A DNA stretch of 64,000 nucleotides from Pycnopodia helianthoides (GCA_032158295.1 CM063251.1:17361425-17425424), one strand, 5' to 3'. Shown: positions 10,051-25,000, counted from the first letter of the stretch. Notes: generated from the letters alone by a model not told the origin. Numbers and translations: made by a program.

Positions 10051-13000
10051 CTGCAATAAAACAGTGATTACCATTTATTGGAACATTTAATGTAATCTAA
10101 TTGATACATTTCCAAGTAAGAGCTACAAAAAAATTAATTTTATTTTGGTGGTTGGGGGGCATGATGTAAGATCCCGATCCAATTCAGTAATAGTGAGATT
10201 TCGATTCCCACTCAATGATAGTGAGAAAGCAATCCAGGCAATGATAGTGAGATCCCAATCCCACTCAGTGATAGTGAGATCCAACCATCAGTGATAGTGA
10301 GATCCCAATCCCACTCAGTGATAGTGAGATTAAATCCACTCATGATAGTGAGATCCAATCCCACTCAGTGATAGTGAGATTTAAATCCATCGTGACAGTG
10401 AGATCCCAATCCCACTCAGTGATAGTGAGATCCCAATCCCACTCAGTGATAGTGAGATTTAAATCCCACTCAGTGATAGTGAGATTTCAATCCCACTCAG
10501 TGTTAGTGAAAATTCAATCCCACTTAGTGATAGTGAGATCCCAATCCCACTCAGTGATAGTGAGATCCCAGTCCCACTAAGTGATAGTGAGAACCAAATC
10601 CCACTCAGTGATAGTGAGATCCCAATCCCACTCAGTGATAGTGAGATCCCAATCCCACTAAGTGATAGTGAGATCCCAATCCCACTCAGTGATAGTGAGA
10701 ACCCAATCCCACTCAGTGATAGTGAGATCCCAATCCCACTCAGTGATAGTGAGAACCCAATCCCACTCTGTGATAGTGAGATCCCCATGCCACTCAGAGA
10801 TAGTGTGTGATTGGGGGTGGAGGGGGGGGGGGGGGTTATTGCTTAGCGGCCTTTGATCCAGTGTGCACTGTGGATTAATATTGTCAAAGTTAGATAAAGG
10901 GGTGGAGGTAAAGAGGGGGTGGGGGAGCTTTCCCTGCATAAAGTGTCATGAAACAAAGACAGTGGGAAACAACAGAGAGTAAATGAACAAGAACCCTAGT
11001 TTCATTTGATCCTAGGCTGTAGTTTATCCTTTTAAATCATCAATGCCTCGCATCATGCGCATGCACTTTGTTTTCAAACACATGCTTTTCCGGCCAAGTG
11101 CACAAAACTCAAGCTCTGGTATATCTGATCGGCAGAGTTAGGGTTCGAGTCCCTGTCTTAACACTAACGTCCTTAAGCAAGACACTGAACATTATTGCTT
11201 CATCCTTTGGATGGGACGTAAAGCCATAGGTCCCGTGTGGTGTGTAATGCACGTAAAAGAACCTTATACACTTGTTGTTATAAGAGGAGGGGGTCTCCCC
11301 TGTGTTTTCTGGTATTGTTGGCTGCAGATTGCACAACAACACCTTGTAAGCAGTTATTACATGGTGCTATGCAAATAAATGGGTCTTATATTTCGAACAT
11401 AGCTCCACACACACCTTGTAAAGAAATAATAAGTGGTTTGAGACGCTAAAACGCTAAAGACTGCGCATGTTAATACTATTTTTGTTATTAATTTGTACTT
11501 TTGGGCTCCAAGACTCCAGCAAACACCACTGTGTAATTAATAACCTTACTTTCCCCGCTTCACTGTTCCCAGAAATTGATGTTATTTTTTGGGTGTGGAT
11601 GTGGACAAAGTCAGAGTTTCACAGTTTCCTGTGTAAAATCTCAAAAAATGGAAAACTACTGCGGGGAATTCCTTACAGACCTGACATGTGGGTCACTATA
11701 AGAGTTATGATGCCTAGGCGTGGTTCCAATGAAATTACACCACAGAATTATGAAGACAGGATGACAGTGTGCTGATTACATAATACTAAAACCAAATGGA
11801 CTTTTTCAACAACTCGGGTATCAATCTGGAATCTGTAGGTAGAATATATTATGCCCTAAAAGTTCCTAAAGAGTTTTAATCTTTAAGAAATGCTCAATTG
11901 ATTAAAGTCCCATATTGTTTCTCAGGGACGGAGGCATATATACCCTGTATCTTTGAGGTCATGCACTGGGGACAGCAATGGGGACTGATGGAAATGATTG
12001 TACCTATCCCAATCCCACACAGTCATATTCAAGGTATTCAGGGCCTACCTGCTGTACCACCAATAGTTGTAGTGTCCAGTTCTGTTGTAACAAAAAGAAA
12101 AGATGAGTGATAAACAAAGACAGATACTACTCTACTCAACAAAATAATGAGATCACAATCCAACTCAGTGATAGCGAGATCCCAATACCGCTCAGTGTGA
12201 GATTTCAGTCACACTCAGTGATAGTGAGATTTCAATCTTACTCCGTGATAGTGAGATCCCAATCCCACTCAGTGTTATTTAGTGAGATCCCAATCCCACT
12301 CAGTGATAGTGAGATCACAATCCCCACTCAGTGATATGAGATCTCAATCTTACTCCGTGAAAGTGAGATCCCAATCCGTACTCAGTGATAGTGAGATCCC
12401 AATCCCACTCAGTGATAGTGAGATCCAACGATCAGCCAACTCAGTGATAAGTGAGATCCCAATCCCACTCAGTGATAGTGAGATCCCAATCCCACTCAGT
12501 GTTAGTTAGATTACATTCCCACTCAGTGATAGTGAGATCCCAATCCCACTCAGTGATAGTGAAATCAGTGATATTGAGGTCACAAACCAACTCAGTGATA
12601 AGTGAGATCCCAATCACACTCAGTAACTCGGTGGTAGTGAGATCCCAATCAGTGATAGTGAGATCACAATCCCACTCAGAGATAGTGTGTGAGGGGGGGG
12701 GGGATTGCTAAGCGGCCTTTGATCTAGTTTGCACTGTGTATTAATATATTGTCAAAGTTAGATAAAGGGGTGGAGGTAAAGAGGGGGTGGGGGAGCATCC
12801 CCTGCATAAAGTGTCATGAATAAAGTAATGTAAAACTATTGACTTACTCGGGCTTACTGAACAGTTGCTACCTGTGAACCCGCCTGTACAACTGTAGGTA
12901 AAAATCACACAAGTTAATTAGGCAAAAAAAAAAACACTTTTTATTGCCCTTTTCCGACCGACCCCAAAAATATGAAATCCAAGCTGGTGTTTAAAAAAAA

Positions 13001-16000
13001 AAAAATTTTTAAATGGCGATTTTTTGATTTTACTTTTGCTAAAGTACATTTTGTTTTATGTTGAGAAACTTCATATTAAAATTATTATTTTATTTATTCA
13101 TACATCAAGTTTTTGTAAGTTTATTTTTGTTTTGTATTTACCATATGAATGTATACTACTTTGAGAACATTAAAATGGTTTGAAAACATAAAGTTGTGTG
13201 TATGTCTACTGTTTTTTTTTCCTCCTCGGACGTTATCTAAAAAAACAAAACAATAAATAAATAAAAAAAAAGTGACCGACTGACCCTCCCAATTTTTTAG
13301 TTAAAAGGGCAATAAAAAGTGGTTTTTATGCCTTATAAGGTGTTCGTTGAAATGTGAGGAAGAATTAATCTGTTGAATCGTGTTCAACTTGCCTGAATTT
13401 AATCACTTTGCAGTTTGTACCCCCCAAAATGGGACATCTTTTGTGCCTGTGTGATGGTCTCAAAACATTGAAAATTGGAATTCATGTGTTCGAATCGCCA
13501 ACCTTACATGAACAGCGATCGATAATTTGACGATTACCAGTGCGTGTGTACTACAACGCAATGATTAAACGACTTGATTTCAAGTCTAATAGACTGGCCC
13601 CTAAACTTTGGCAGGCGGCGTTTATGTAATATATTTTTCAGTTTAAGTAATATATATTTCAGTTTATGTTCTATATATTTTTGTTTTGATCTATATCATT
13701 TTGTTTTGTTATATATATATAACAGTTTCGTTCTATATATTTGATTCGGCCTATATATATTTGTTTTGGTCTATATTTTTTGTTTCGTTCTATATATATT
13801 AGTTTCATTCTATATAAGTTTGTTTTGTTATATATATATATATATATTGGTTTTGCTATATATATAAATCTGTTTCGATCTATATAATTTAGTTTCGTTC
13901 TATATATTGGTTTTATTATTTATATATATTTTTTGTAATAAAGTCATAAACGGCGCCCCATATATGACTTCATTTTTTTTTTTAAAGTCTTAAATTCTGT
14001 TACTGAATCTTACTCGCATGTGATGGTAGGGTTGATAGGATCGTTGCCAGGTTCACAGACCCCTTCATTCAAACACGAGTCCTGTTCGCAGAAAAAGGTC
14101 ACATCTAAAGGGGGAAATTACAGCAACAATTATTTTACACTTTGGGTAAATGTTCAACTTGGAAATCAGCCCTTGAAGTTTGTACCCCCTTCCCCCATTT
14201 GAAAAACCTGGATCTGTCGCTGAAGCGAACTTATAGCAGGCTTGGGTGGTTGAGAATGGTCCGTACAATAGACTGTGCAAGTCTTGCACATATCGAAAAC
14301 GAGAAAAACAACTCAAACAAAGACTTTATTTTATTATGAAATCAAACTTTCTTTTAAACTTATGTTAACATGGATTTCTTGAAAATAAAAATACCCACAG
14401 CAAGTTGCCATAAATAATTTTTCAATTTTTATATCAGAAAAAATCATTTGTTCAAAATCTTAACTTGGAATGAGGATGCATATCGAATTTGTGCATTCAT
14501 CACATAGGTTTAATGACAATATGACCGTCAGTTGGGCAAATACTTAAAGGAACATTACAGAATTGGTTTTTGCTAACAAAACTGGCAGTGTAAGCACTTT
14601 ATGTAATCCACCATATACATAAACTGACAAACCTGTAGAAGTTTGAGATTGATCGGCCATCTGGGTCACTAGAAAATAGTGAAAAACCGATTACACATTT
14701 GCATGAAATCATATAGCTTCAACAAATGAATAAAACGCTCACTGAGCGATAAACTCCAATCGGAAAATTAGTTTATTCATTTCTCATCAAATATGGCATT
14801 TCAGACAGAAATATTTCAAGGGATGTTTTCTACTATCATCATCTTTAGACCGTGTAGGTTTTATGTAAATCTGTGATCAAAAAGTATACTTTACAAGTTT
14901 TTTTCTTACCAATTCTGTAATGTTCCTTTTAACTTTAAACAAGTTCATGTAGGGAGGTCAAGTCTCATTCTCATGTTTTCTTCGTTATTTTGTTGAACTA
15001 TAATTTTTATGGCTATAAGCTACGCCAACTCAAATAATTGCCATAACAAAATCCCGCCCACATAAAAAAGTCCATATTGGGACCACAATGGTCCTGGAAG
15101 TTTGAATACTCAAGAGACTTACACAGTCATAAGTGTTGAATACAGGTTGGAGCATTAAATTGATTACCTGTTACGCTTAATGAATCCGTGGCGATAAGAT
15201 ATCCTGCTGAGGAAGCACCATCTTCAATCTGCTGTGAGATCAAGGTCACATTTGTGTCGGCATTCTCAGCGTAGCTTAAGACAACGTCGGCGATAATAGA
15301 GCCTGCACTGAAACTTGTTACCTCACAATCATTTGCAGAAGTTGCATTTAATAGTAACTGTTTTTGAAAAAAGGGTCAGCAATAAAAATAAAGAAACATA
15401 ATAACACACACTAGATTATGTTAATTCCGAGAGATTTTGCGAGATATTAAAAAAAGAAGCAAAGATAAACACCTTGATCGAAATAAAATGAGTACAACAA
15501 AACTTAATTGCTATGTCAAAAAAAAAAAACTACAATCCTTAAATCCAATTTCACTTGCAACAAGTTAAGTTCTGTTTCAGACTGTTGCCATGTTTAGTCT
15601 TGTGTGAAGATTGTAACATCCAGTGGAATTGAACAGTCGGGGGGGGGGGGGGGAGTGGGGGCTGTACTCCGCTCAGAAACTTTTTCCCTGTTTCCCCCTA
15701 TACATATACAGCGAAGCTTGCCCTCCAAATGATCAGGTCTAGTTATGCCTTTGCTAACACCCGCTACTTACATCGCATACAGTTTTTTCCATCTCTTTAA
15801 ATCCATCTGATGATTTGTTGTTCAGATCGTCTGTGAACGTTGCATCAATTCCACCAATTCTAGTCATGTTAAACAACGCGCGAACCTTCCTGAACTCTGT
15901 TGGTTTAAGAAGTTGAAAATACAAATTGAACTATCACGTAAAATATGAAGAACAAAAACTACAACTTTTTTTCCACAAGCAAAGACCTGATGTGCTATGT

Positions 16001-19000
16001 GGGAGTTGTATAGGTTCGAGTCCAATTGAGTGACCGTGATTTTACTTTGAGTACTTTAAACTAAAATCCAGTCCTCACCTTAAAAATTTTTACAGATAGG
16101 TTGTTTTAACTAAAATAGCAAACAAACAAATTGCATATATTAAATAAAAAGTCATAGAACTTCCTAAACAGACCCAGGCACTCCCTGATTCTAAAAGAAA
16201 ATACGCACATGCCCTTACCCAAGCTGTCTCAACCAGCAAACAAGCAGAATGGTAAATAAAAATAACAGTTGACCATTTCATAATGTTAGATAACTATAAG
16301 GTTTCATCGCAAACTTTAGTATATTATTAAGTCTGCTTTCACGACCAAATCTCCCCATGTTCTGTTTTTTTTGGGATCGAGCTAGCATTGTGTATGATGA
16401 CAGATGGAAAAAGCGCATTAAATTCCTCCTAGCTAGCTGCTTATTTATTCATTTATTCATACACCTCAACCCCAGATCGTGATATAGTGATAACATGCAT
16501 CCAAAAATTGTTGTTTTCATCCCACTGGGTTATGTCTGTATACTTACTTTTGCACATGCCATCCTTGAGAGTCCAGCCACCTAAGCAACCCTCGCAATAA
16601 TATTGTCCAGTGCCGTTTGTAACGCATGTGGTAAAATTCTGATCCTTGCATAGTTGTACCACGTCGGATTTCGAACAGGGGTCGGTTGCTGAAACAAAGA
16701 CAGTGGGAAACAACAGAGAGTAAATGAACAAGAACCCTAGTTTCATTTGATCCTAGGCTGTAGTTTATCCTTTTAAATCATCAATGCCTCGCATCATGCG
16801 CATGCACTTTGTTTTCAAACACATGCTTTTCCGGCCAAGTGCACAAAACTCAAGCTCTGGTATTTCTGATCGGCAGAGTTTGGGTTTGAGTCCTTAAAGA
16901 CTTGACAAATAGGGTCACCAAGAGTAATGATGCCTAGGCATGGCTCCAATGAAATTACACTTCAGAATTATGAAGACTGGATGACACTGCCCTTGATTTA
17001 CATGATACTAAATTCCAAAAGGACTTTTCAAAAACTCAAGGTATGAATCTGGAGCCTGTAGGTAGAACATAATATGACCTAAAAGTTCCTATAGAGAGTT
17101 TTTATCTGAAACAAATGCTTAATTGATTAAAGTACCATAGTCTTCCTGGGGGACGGGGGGCATATACTGTGTATCTTTGAGGTCACTGGGGAACAGCAAC
17201 AGGGACTGACGAAAACAAATGTACCTATCCCAATCCCACACAGTCATACTCATTATATTCAGGGCCTACCTGCCATGGTTGTTGTACTACCAACAGTTGT
17301 AGTGTCCTTTTCTGTTGTTTTAGTGCTGCTTGCTGAGGACAGCGATTGAACAAAAAGAAAAGATGAGTGATAAATGAAGGCAGATACTACTCTACTCAAC
17401 AAAATAATGAGATCACAATCCAACTCAGTGATAGCGAGATCCCAATCTTACTCAGTGATAGTGAGATCTCAATCACACTCAGTGATTTTGAGATCCCACA
17501 CTCGGTAATAGTGAGATTTCGATCGGTGATAGCTAGATCCCAATCACACTCAGTGATTGTCAGATCCTTAACCCCTTCAGTGATATAGTGAGATCCCAAT
17601 CCCACTCAGTAATAGTGAGATTCCAACCCATGGAAAAATGTTCTACAGAATTATATATAATACTTTATTTAGAGCCCTGTAGAGCTCTATACAATTTTAT
17701 AGACAGAAAAAGTTATGTATAATTTTTCTATATAAATTTTATAGATAGGGGTTTTTTTTCTATAGAAAATCTATAACACTCTATAGAATATAGTTTTCTA
17801 TAAAAGACTATAGAAATTCCCAATATGCTGTACTGTACACATTTTAACAGAGATTTCTATTGTATATAATTTTCCATAGATAGATGTGCATATTTATAGA
17901 GATTCCTATGCAAAGACTGCATATTTTCTAAAGAAGTCAAAACATTCCTGGAAATTTGAGTTATTATTTCTTCTTTTTATGGCCACAAGACCCCATCAGT
18001 AATTCTGATCTCAATCACCTCAATCACTCTCAGTGACGTCAGATTGTAATCCCACTCAGTGATCCTGGGTTTCCCAATCCCTCTGTGATTATGTTGAGAT
18101 CCCAATTCCAATCAGTGATAGTGAGATCCCAATCCACTCAGTAATAGTGAGATCCCAATCCACTAGTGATAGTGAGATCTTATCCCACACATTGATAGTG
18201 AGTTCCCAACCCACCCAGTGATGAGATCCCAATCCACTTAGTGAAAATGAGATCCTAATCCCACTCAGTGATATTGACATCCCAATCACACTCAGTGATA
18301 GTGGGATCTCAATCACACTCAGTGATGGTGAGATTTCAATCCCACTCAGTGATAGTGAGATCTCAATCACACTCAGTGATAGTGAGATCTCAATCACTCT
18401 CAGTGACGTCAGATTGTAATCCCACTCAGTGATCCTGGGTTTCCCAATCCCCCTGTGATTATGTCGAGATCCCAATTCCAATCAGTGATAGTGAGATCCC
18501 AACCCACTCAGTAATAGTGAGATCCCAACCCACTCAGTAATAGTGAGATCCCAATCCACTCAGTAATAGTGAGATCCCAATCCACTCAGTAATAGTGAGA
18601 CCCCAATCCACTCAGTAATAGTGAGATCCCAATCCACTCAGTAATAGTGAGATCCCAATCCACTCAGTAATAGTGAGATCCCAATCCACTCAGTAATAGT
18701 AAGATCCCAATCCACTCAGTAATAGTGAGATCCCAACCCACTCAGTAATAGTGAGATCCCAATCCACTCAGTAATAGTGAGACCCCAATCCACTCAGTAA
18801 TAGTGAGACCCCAATCCACTCAGTAATAGTGAGATCCCAATCCACTCAGTAATAGTAAGATCCCAATCCACTCAGTAATAGTGAGATCCCAACCCACTCA
18901 GTAATAGTGAGATCCCAATCCACTCAGTAATAGTGAGATCCCAATCCACTCAGTAATAGTAAGATCCCAATCCACTCAGTAATAGTGAGATCCCAACCCA

Positions 19001-22000
19001 CTCAGTAATAGTGAGATCCCAATCCACTCAGTAATAGTGAGATCCCAATCCACTCAGTAATAGTGAGACCCCAATCCACTCAGTAATAGTGAGATCCCAA
19101 TCCACTCAGTAATAGTGAGATCCCAATCCACTCAGTAATAGTGAGATCCCAATCCACTCAGTAATAGTGAGATCCCAACCCACTCAGTAATAGTGAGATC
19201 CCAATCCACTCAGTAATAGTGAGATCCCAATCCACTCAGTAATAGTGAGATCCCAACCCACTCAGTAATAGTGAGATCCCAATCCACTCAGTAATAGTGA
19301 GATCCCAATCCACTCAGTAATAGTGAGATCCCAATCCACTCAGTAATAGTGAGATCCCAACCCACTCAGTAATAGTGAGATCCCAATCCACTCAGTAATA
19401 GTGAGATCCCAATCCACTAGTGATAGTGAGATCTTATCCCACACATTGATAGTGAGTTCCCAACCCACCCAGTGATGAGATCCCAATCCACTTAGTGAAA
19501 ATGAGATCCTAATCCCACACAGTGATATTGACATCCCAATCATACTCAGTGATAGTGAGAAAAGTGGAAATGTTTGTACCTGTCCCAATCCCACACAGTC
19601 ATACTCATTACATTCAGGGCCTACCTGCCATGGTTGTTGTACTACCAACAGTTGTAGTGTCCTGTTCTGGTGTGTTGCTGCTTGCCTCGCTTCCTGAGGA
19701 CAGCGGTGGAGTAAAAAGAAAATTTGGGAGATAAATAATTGCGACCCCCAAAACAAAAATGGAATGCACAAACAAAAGGCAAAATCACAATTTGGGTAAA
19801 ATTCTGGGGATAAATGCAGTTTATTTATGACCTTTTCATGACCTTAGTGTTACATGTATATTTCAAAAAATGTAGCATTTGCCTTCATATTTCTTTAAAA
19901 ATGTTTATTAATTTTCTGTTGCTGAGAATCTGTATTCTGTAGAAATTCTTTACAATTATTTTGGATTTTTTAAAAGAATTATTATGAAACTCTTTAGAAA
20001 GCTAACAGAAATGTTATACAGTTTCTATAGAGAGGACCTACAAGTTCTATAGAAAAGTGGCCCAATTTCCTTTAAAATCTCTTTAAAAACTCTAAAGAAT
20101 CTCTACAAAAACTTTTTGGAATCTCCAAACACTCTATAGAATCTCTATACAATTTCTAAAGAATTTCTGTAGGATTCCCCATATTTTTTTTTCTAAAGAA
20201 TTTCTGTAGGATTCCCCATATTAAGTTTTTAAGAAACTTCTATCAAATTTCTACAGATTTTGTTTATAGAGAATTCTCTAGAAAAACCTTTGTATGGGAA
20301 TCACACTCAGTGATAGCGAGATCTCAATCCCACTCAGTGATAGTGAGATCTCAATCCCACTCAGTGAAAGTGAGGTCCCAACCCACTCAGTGAAAGTGAG
20401 ATCCCAATCACACTCAGTGATAGTGATAGCCCATCCTCACTCAGTGATAGTGAGAAAAGTGAAAATGTTTGTACCTGTCTCAATCCCACACAGTCAATAC
20501 TCATTATAATTCAGGGCCTACCTGCCATAGTTGTTGTACTACCAACAGTTGTAGTGTCCTGTTCTGTTGTGTTGCTGCTTGCCTCGCTTCCTGAGGACAG
20601 CGGTGGAGCAAAAAGAAAAGTTGGGTGATAAACAAAGGCAGATACTTCTATTAAATGGTGAGACTCACATTCCCACTCAGAGATGAGATCCAAATCCCAC
20701 TCAGTGATAGTGAGAACACAATTCCCACTCAGTAATAGTGAGATCCAAATCCCACTCAGTGATAGTAAGATCCAAATCCCACTCAGTGATAGTGAGATCC
20801 AAATCCCACTCAGTGATAGTGGTATCCAAATCCCACTCAGTAATAGTGGTATCCAAATCCCACTCAGTAATAGTGGTATCCAAATCCCACTCAGTAATAG
20901 TGGTATCCAAATCCCACTCAGTAATAGTGGTATCCAAATCCCACTCAGTGATAGTGAGATCCAAATCCCACTCAGTAATAGTGGTATCCAAATCCCACTC
21001 AGTAATAGTGGTATCCAAATCCCACTCAGTAATAGTGAGATCCAAATCCCACTCAGTAATAGTGGTATCCAAATCCCACTCAGTAATAGTGAGATCCAAA
21101 TCCCACTCAGTGATAGTGAGATCCAAATCCCACTCGGTGATAGTGCGATCCCAATCCCACTCAGTGACAGTGAGAACACAATCCCACTCAGTAAATAGTG
21201 AGATCCCAATCCCACTCAGTGATAGTGAGATCCCAATCCCACTCAGTGATAATGAGATCCCGATCCCACTCAGTTATGTGGTATCCATGTCCCACTCAGT
21301 GATAGTGAGAATTAGATCCCACTCGATCAGTGATGGTTTACCAATTCCCTTAGTGATAATGATATCCCAATCCCACTCAGTGACTGATGAGAGTGAGATT
21401 TCAATCCCATTCACCAGCAAAGCTTTAGTCTCCAAGATATCGCGAACGCCCACGATTCCAATCCACCCACTGATCAAATTCCCAAAATAAAATTAAACCT
21501 ATAAAGTATAATAGTCGGGCAGAATTACCAGATAATGATGTGCTTGGCACGGGCGTGGTCTGCTTGGTCGTTGCAGTGACGGGGGCCGGTGCAGTGACGG
21601 GGGTCGTTGCAGTGACGGGGGCCGTTGCAGTGACGGGGGTCGTTGCAGTGACGGGGTTCGTTGTTCCCTGGGTACCACCACCACCAGTGACAATTTCACT
21701 GGTACCAGCCATGATGGTACCGGTGTTGCTTCCTCCTCCTCCAGGGCAGAAGCAGTAGTAGCACTAGCAGTAGTAGTCTCGTTCGTATTGTTGGAAGTTC
21801 CCGTCGGCACTGTCAATGTCAAACAGGAAAAACCCCAAAGCGTAGTGCTATTATTATTATGTTATACAAACTTACGACAGATTCATCGAAATAGTTGGAG
21901 AATTTTGTGTGCCTTCACCTGAACAATTATTTTGGAAATTGCCCGTAGGCCCTATACTGCCATCACTTTTCACTTATTTTTTACCGAAAGGGATATCTCA

Positions 22001-25000
22001 TTTGAGTAAGTTAGGTACTATTTTATTTCATAACGAACGAAAAATTTGTGGCAGGATACGAACATTTTCCCAAAGTTTTTTTTAATGATTCACTTTAATT
22101 CTGCTACAGAGACGCTAGGTGGCAGCAAAACGGTAAGTGTCCATAGTTCTGACATTCCCCAAAACAATTGATTTAACTGGTATTCTGCTGCCACCAATAG
22201 TTTCCCGAGGTCTCCTAACAGCTCAGGGTTCAATGTGCACAACAAGTATGAAAAAACACCTTTCTCCCGTGTTTTCCCATTTCCCCTGAAGGTCTAAACG
22301 CTAATTCTTCTTTTAATGAATACCTTGGAGACTTTAAGTACTCTGATTGGTTGAATACTGGGTACGTGGGGGTACATAAAGACCATTGTGAAATAGCGAA
22401 TAAATGGCTCATAAAAAAGCATTTCCTCTAATAGCAAATTCTTACCTTGTGTTGTTGCGCTCATCTCTGTTGAAGTTTCATTACCTACAAGGGAACAATT
22501 TAACGAAGCATCTTTTTATCAACATAAATGGTATTCATTTAAATTTTTAACATTGTGTTTGCTGATTTGTTTTTACCTATACGTACAAATACAGACATAC
22601 AGTGAGAAAGAGGTTGCATTCGGTTCGGTCCATTATAACAGAGGCCGGCCACAAACACGGCCGGTCATTATCATGCACTAAAGACCGTCTCCTCACACTG
22701 TTATACCTAATTATAGCTATTAGGTCCTATCAATAATAATTATAAACAATTGTTTTTCTCTTACTAGTACACTCCATGTTATAGGTGGACTGCAAACTGC
22801 AGTGTGTTTATTTAGTGGTTGGTGAACATTGACTACGGATTTAATTCAGTGTGTGAATTAGTACAGACCTTTTGTTTGTGACGTCACGACCGTGGTTTTT
22901 GGCCACTGTAATTTGTTTTAGGCCCTATCCTTTCATAAAATAGTGCTATAAAATCACCAAAATCACCAATAGATCAACTGTGCTACCCATGACCGTTTAA
23001 AGCCACCAAGCATGTGAAGCCCCACGTACGTTTTGTAATGAGTGCAAACTTTACAAGAACGAAGTCTCACATTAATTTTCAGACCAGCCCACAGGCCTGA
23101 AAAGTCTGCGTATAAACTTCAAATAACGGCAAAACAACTTGGGGTGCTGGGCACGGGGGGGGGGGGGTTGTAAGGCGGCATCATTCTTAGCAAAGAGTCT
23201 AATCACACCGCTTATTTCAACTTTTACTATTGTGCCCCGCTTTTATAGTTTCTAATATTGGTGGAGTGTCGTCGTCCGTCTGCTGGCCATTGACTTTTTA
23301 CACATCAAAAAATATAATTATGAATTGAATTACGTAAATTTAAAAACATCTTCTACGCTTCTGCACTCATATCTATAATAAAGATAGTTACAAATCGTGC
23401 ACTATCTTTGAATGGAAAGCTGAAGCAATAGCATGGGTTGTTCAAATGGTGGTTAACAGACATTTTGAAAAGGCAATTGTCCAAAAGGCAGTTGTCGGGA
23501 AAGGGGTTGTCTGTTCCGTTGTGGTTGCAACTGAGGACCGCCATGGAAGAAGAGGAAGAAAAAAGAGCAGTGGGATAAACAACTTATTCAGAAGCTTGTC
23601 TTTGTGTAGGCTTCTTGGGGCCTTATCGAAAAACTGGTTTCTGCTTTGAAACCACCGTAGGCTCCGTCTATCCATCTGAAAGCCCGGTGCCCAAAAAGTG
23701 CACGATTGCACAATTGCAATTGTGGAGCCGAAGCAAAAGCCTTGCCATCTTGGGAGTCAACTTGCCCATATCGGCTTGCGATTTTGCGCGTGCCCTAAAA
23801 TGCACACACTACAATTCATCGCTAAGCAGACTCTGACAATTATTTATTTTGGGGGATGACATTGGGTAAATTCGGTTAATACAGTCGATTTTTTGTTCTG
23901 TGAGGATAGGGTCATAGACTGGTTTTTGTCACCGTAATGCTGATTTTTAGGCCAGATTGTCATTAAAGGTACAATAAGTCACATGTGAAAGTTTCAGCTC
24001 AATACAGTGTTAACTGTTATGGTATTTTCGTCAAGAACGTCGAACCCATCCGTGTTTAACTAAATTCTGGGGGAAAAAAGGGTTGTCTTAAGTGCTTTTT
24101 TCAACAGATTGATACTTTAAACAGTTCTGTTGTTAATTTTCTTATCGATAATTGACAACCGTGCACTTTGTCTTTGAGTCAACAGTAAAAACTATAACCA
24201 TAGGGTGTTGACACAGTAAATCAATAGCATTTTTTGGCCTACCTGTAGTTGGAGCAGCTGTGGTCGGCGGTGGAAGAAGAAGAAGAAGAAGAAAACAAAG
24301 AGATAAAAGATCAGTCACAAATAATTTATGTTAAATAAACGGTATTTTTATCAAGAACGTGAAACCAATCCATATTTAGCGAGGTGACGCGGGTACCAAC
24401 CGCATCTCCCGCGCAGCATTCACAAACAGACAACACGGAAATTTGAATCTACGAAACTCGCCTTGAGGTGAGTTTTGTAGGTTAAACATTTTCGACCCAT
24501 GGTAGGCGCGAGAGCCCTGCCGGAAGATGGCTAAGTACGGAGTTTGAGGGCATTCGCAGGTGCACTCTGATGGGGCCGGTGGAGCTCCGTTACCCACCAA
24601 GTGGCCGGGCCGATTGGGTCACTCATGTTCGGGCAGGGTGAAGCAGGCATGCCGGACGAGGGGCAATATCTTGATTTATAATCAAAAATTTCGCAGGATT
24701 GCTTACCACCAGTATATCTCTATAACAAGTAGGCTTTAAAAAACCCATATACACAACTTTTTTCGGGGTCATTACCAAAATATGACCCTACCTTTAACTA
24801 ACAAAATTAATATTTATTCAAAAATTCACAATGGCATGATGTTATCTTTTCACACACACCAAAACAAACTTTATTAGAAATGCTTTCCAGAAATGAAAAT
24901 ATGCATACAAAATTACCACAGAAATCAACAATGCAGATTGATTAAAACAGTACTTTATACAAATCTTTGACCAGCTTTTAATGTAACACTAAATTTTTGA

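Noticed and set aside
10168..21415. CRISPR-like repeat array
   Set aside because: Direct repeats are contiguous with no unique spacers, and the setting is an animal intron.
20511..21490. Open frames of 140-250 codons on both strands (repeats like SHSVIVRSK, LSDSEIQIP, LLLSGIWIP)
   Set aside because: They are translations of the 27-bp minisatellite, whose unit length is a multiple of 3 and lacks stops in several frames. The same applies at 10368-10856, 12107-12711, 17367-17605 and 18089-19771.
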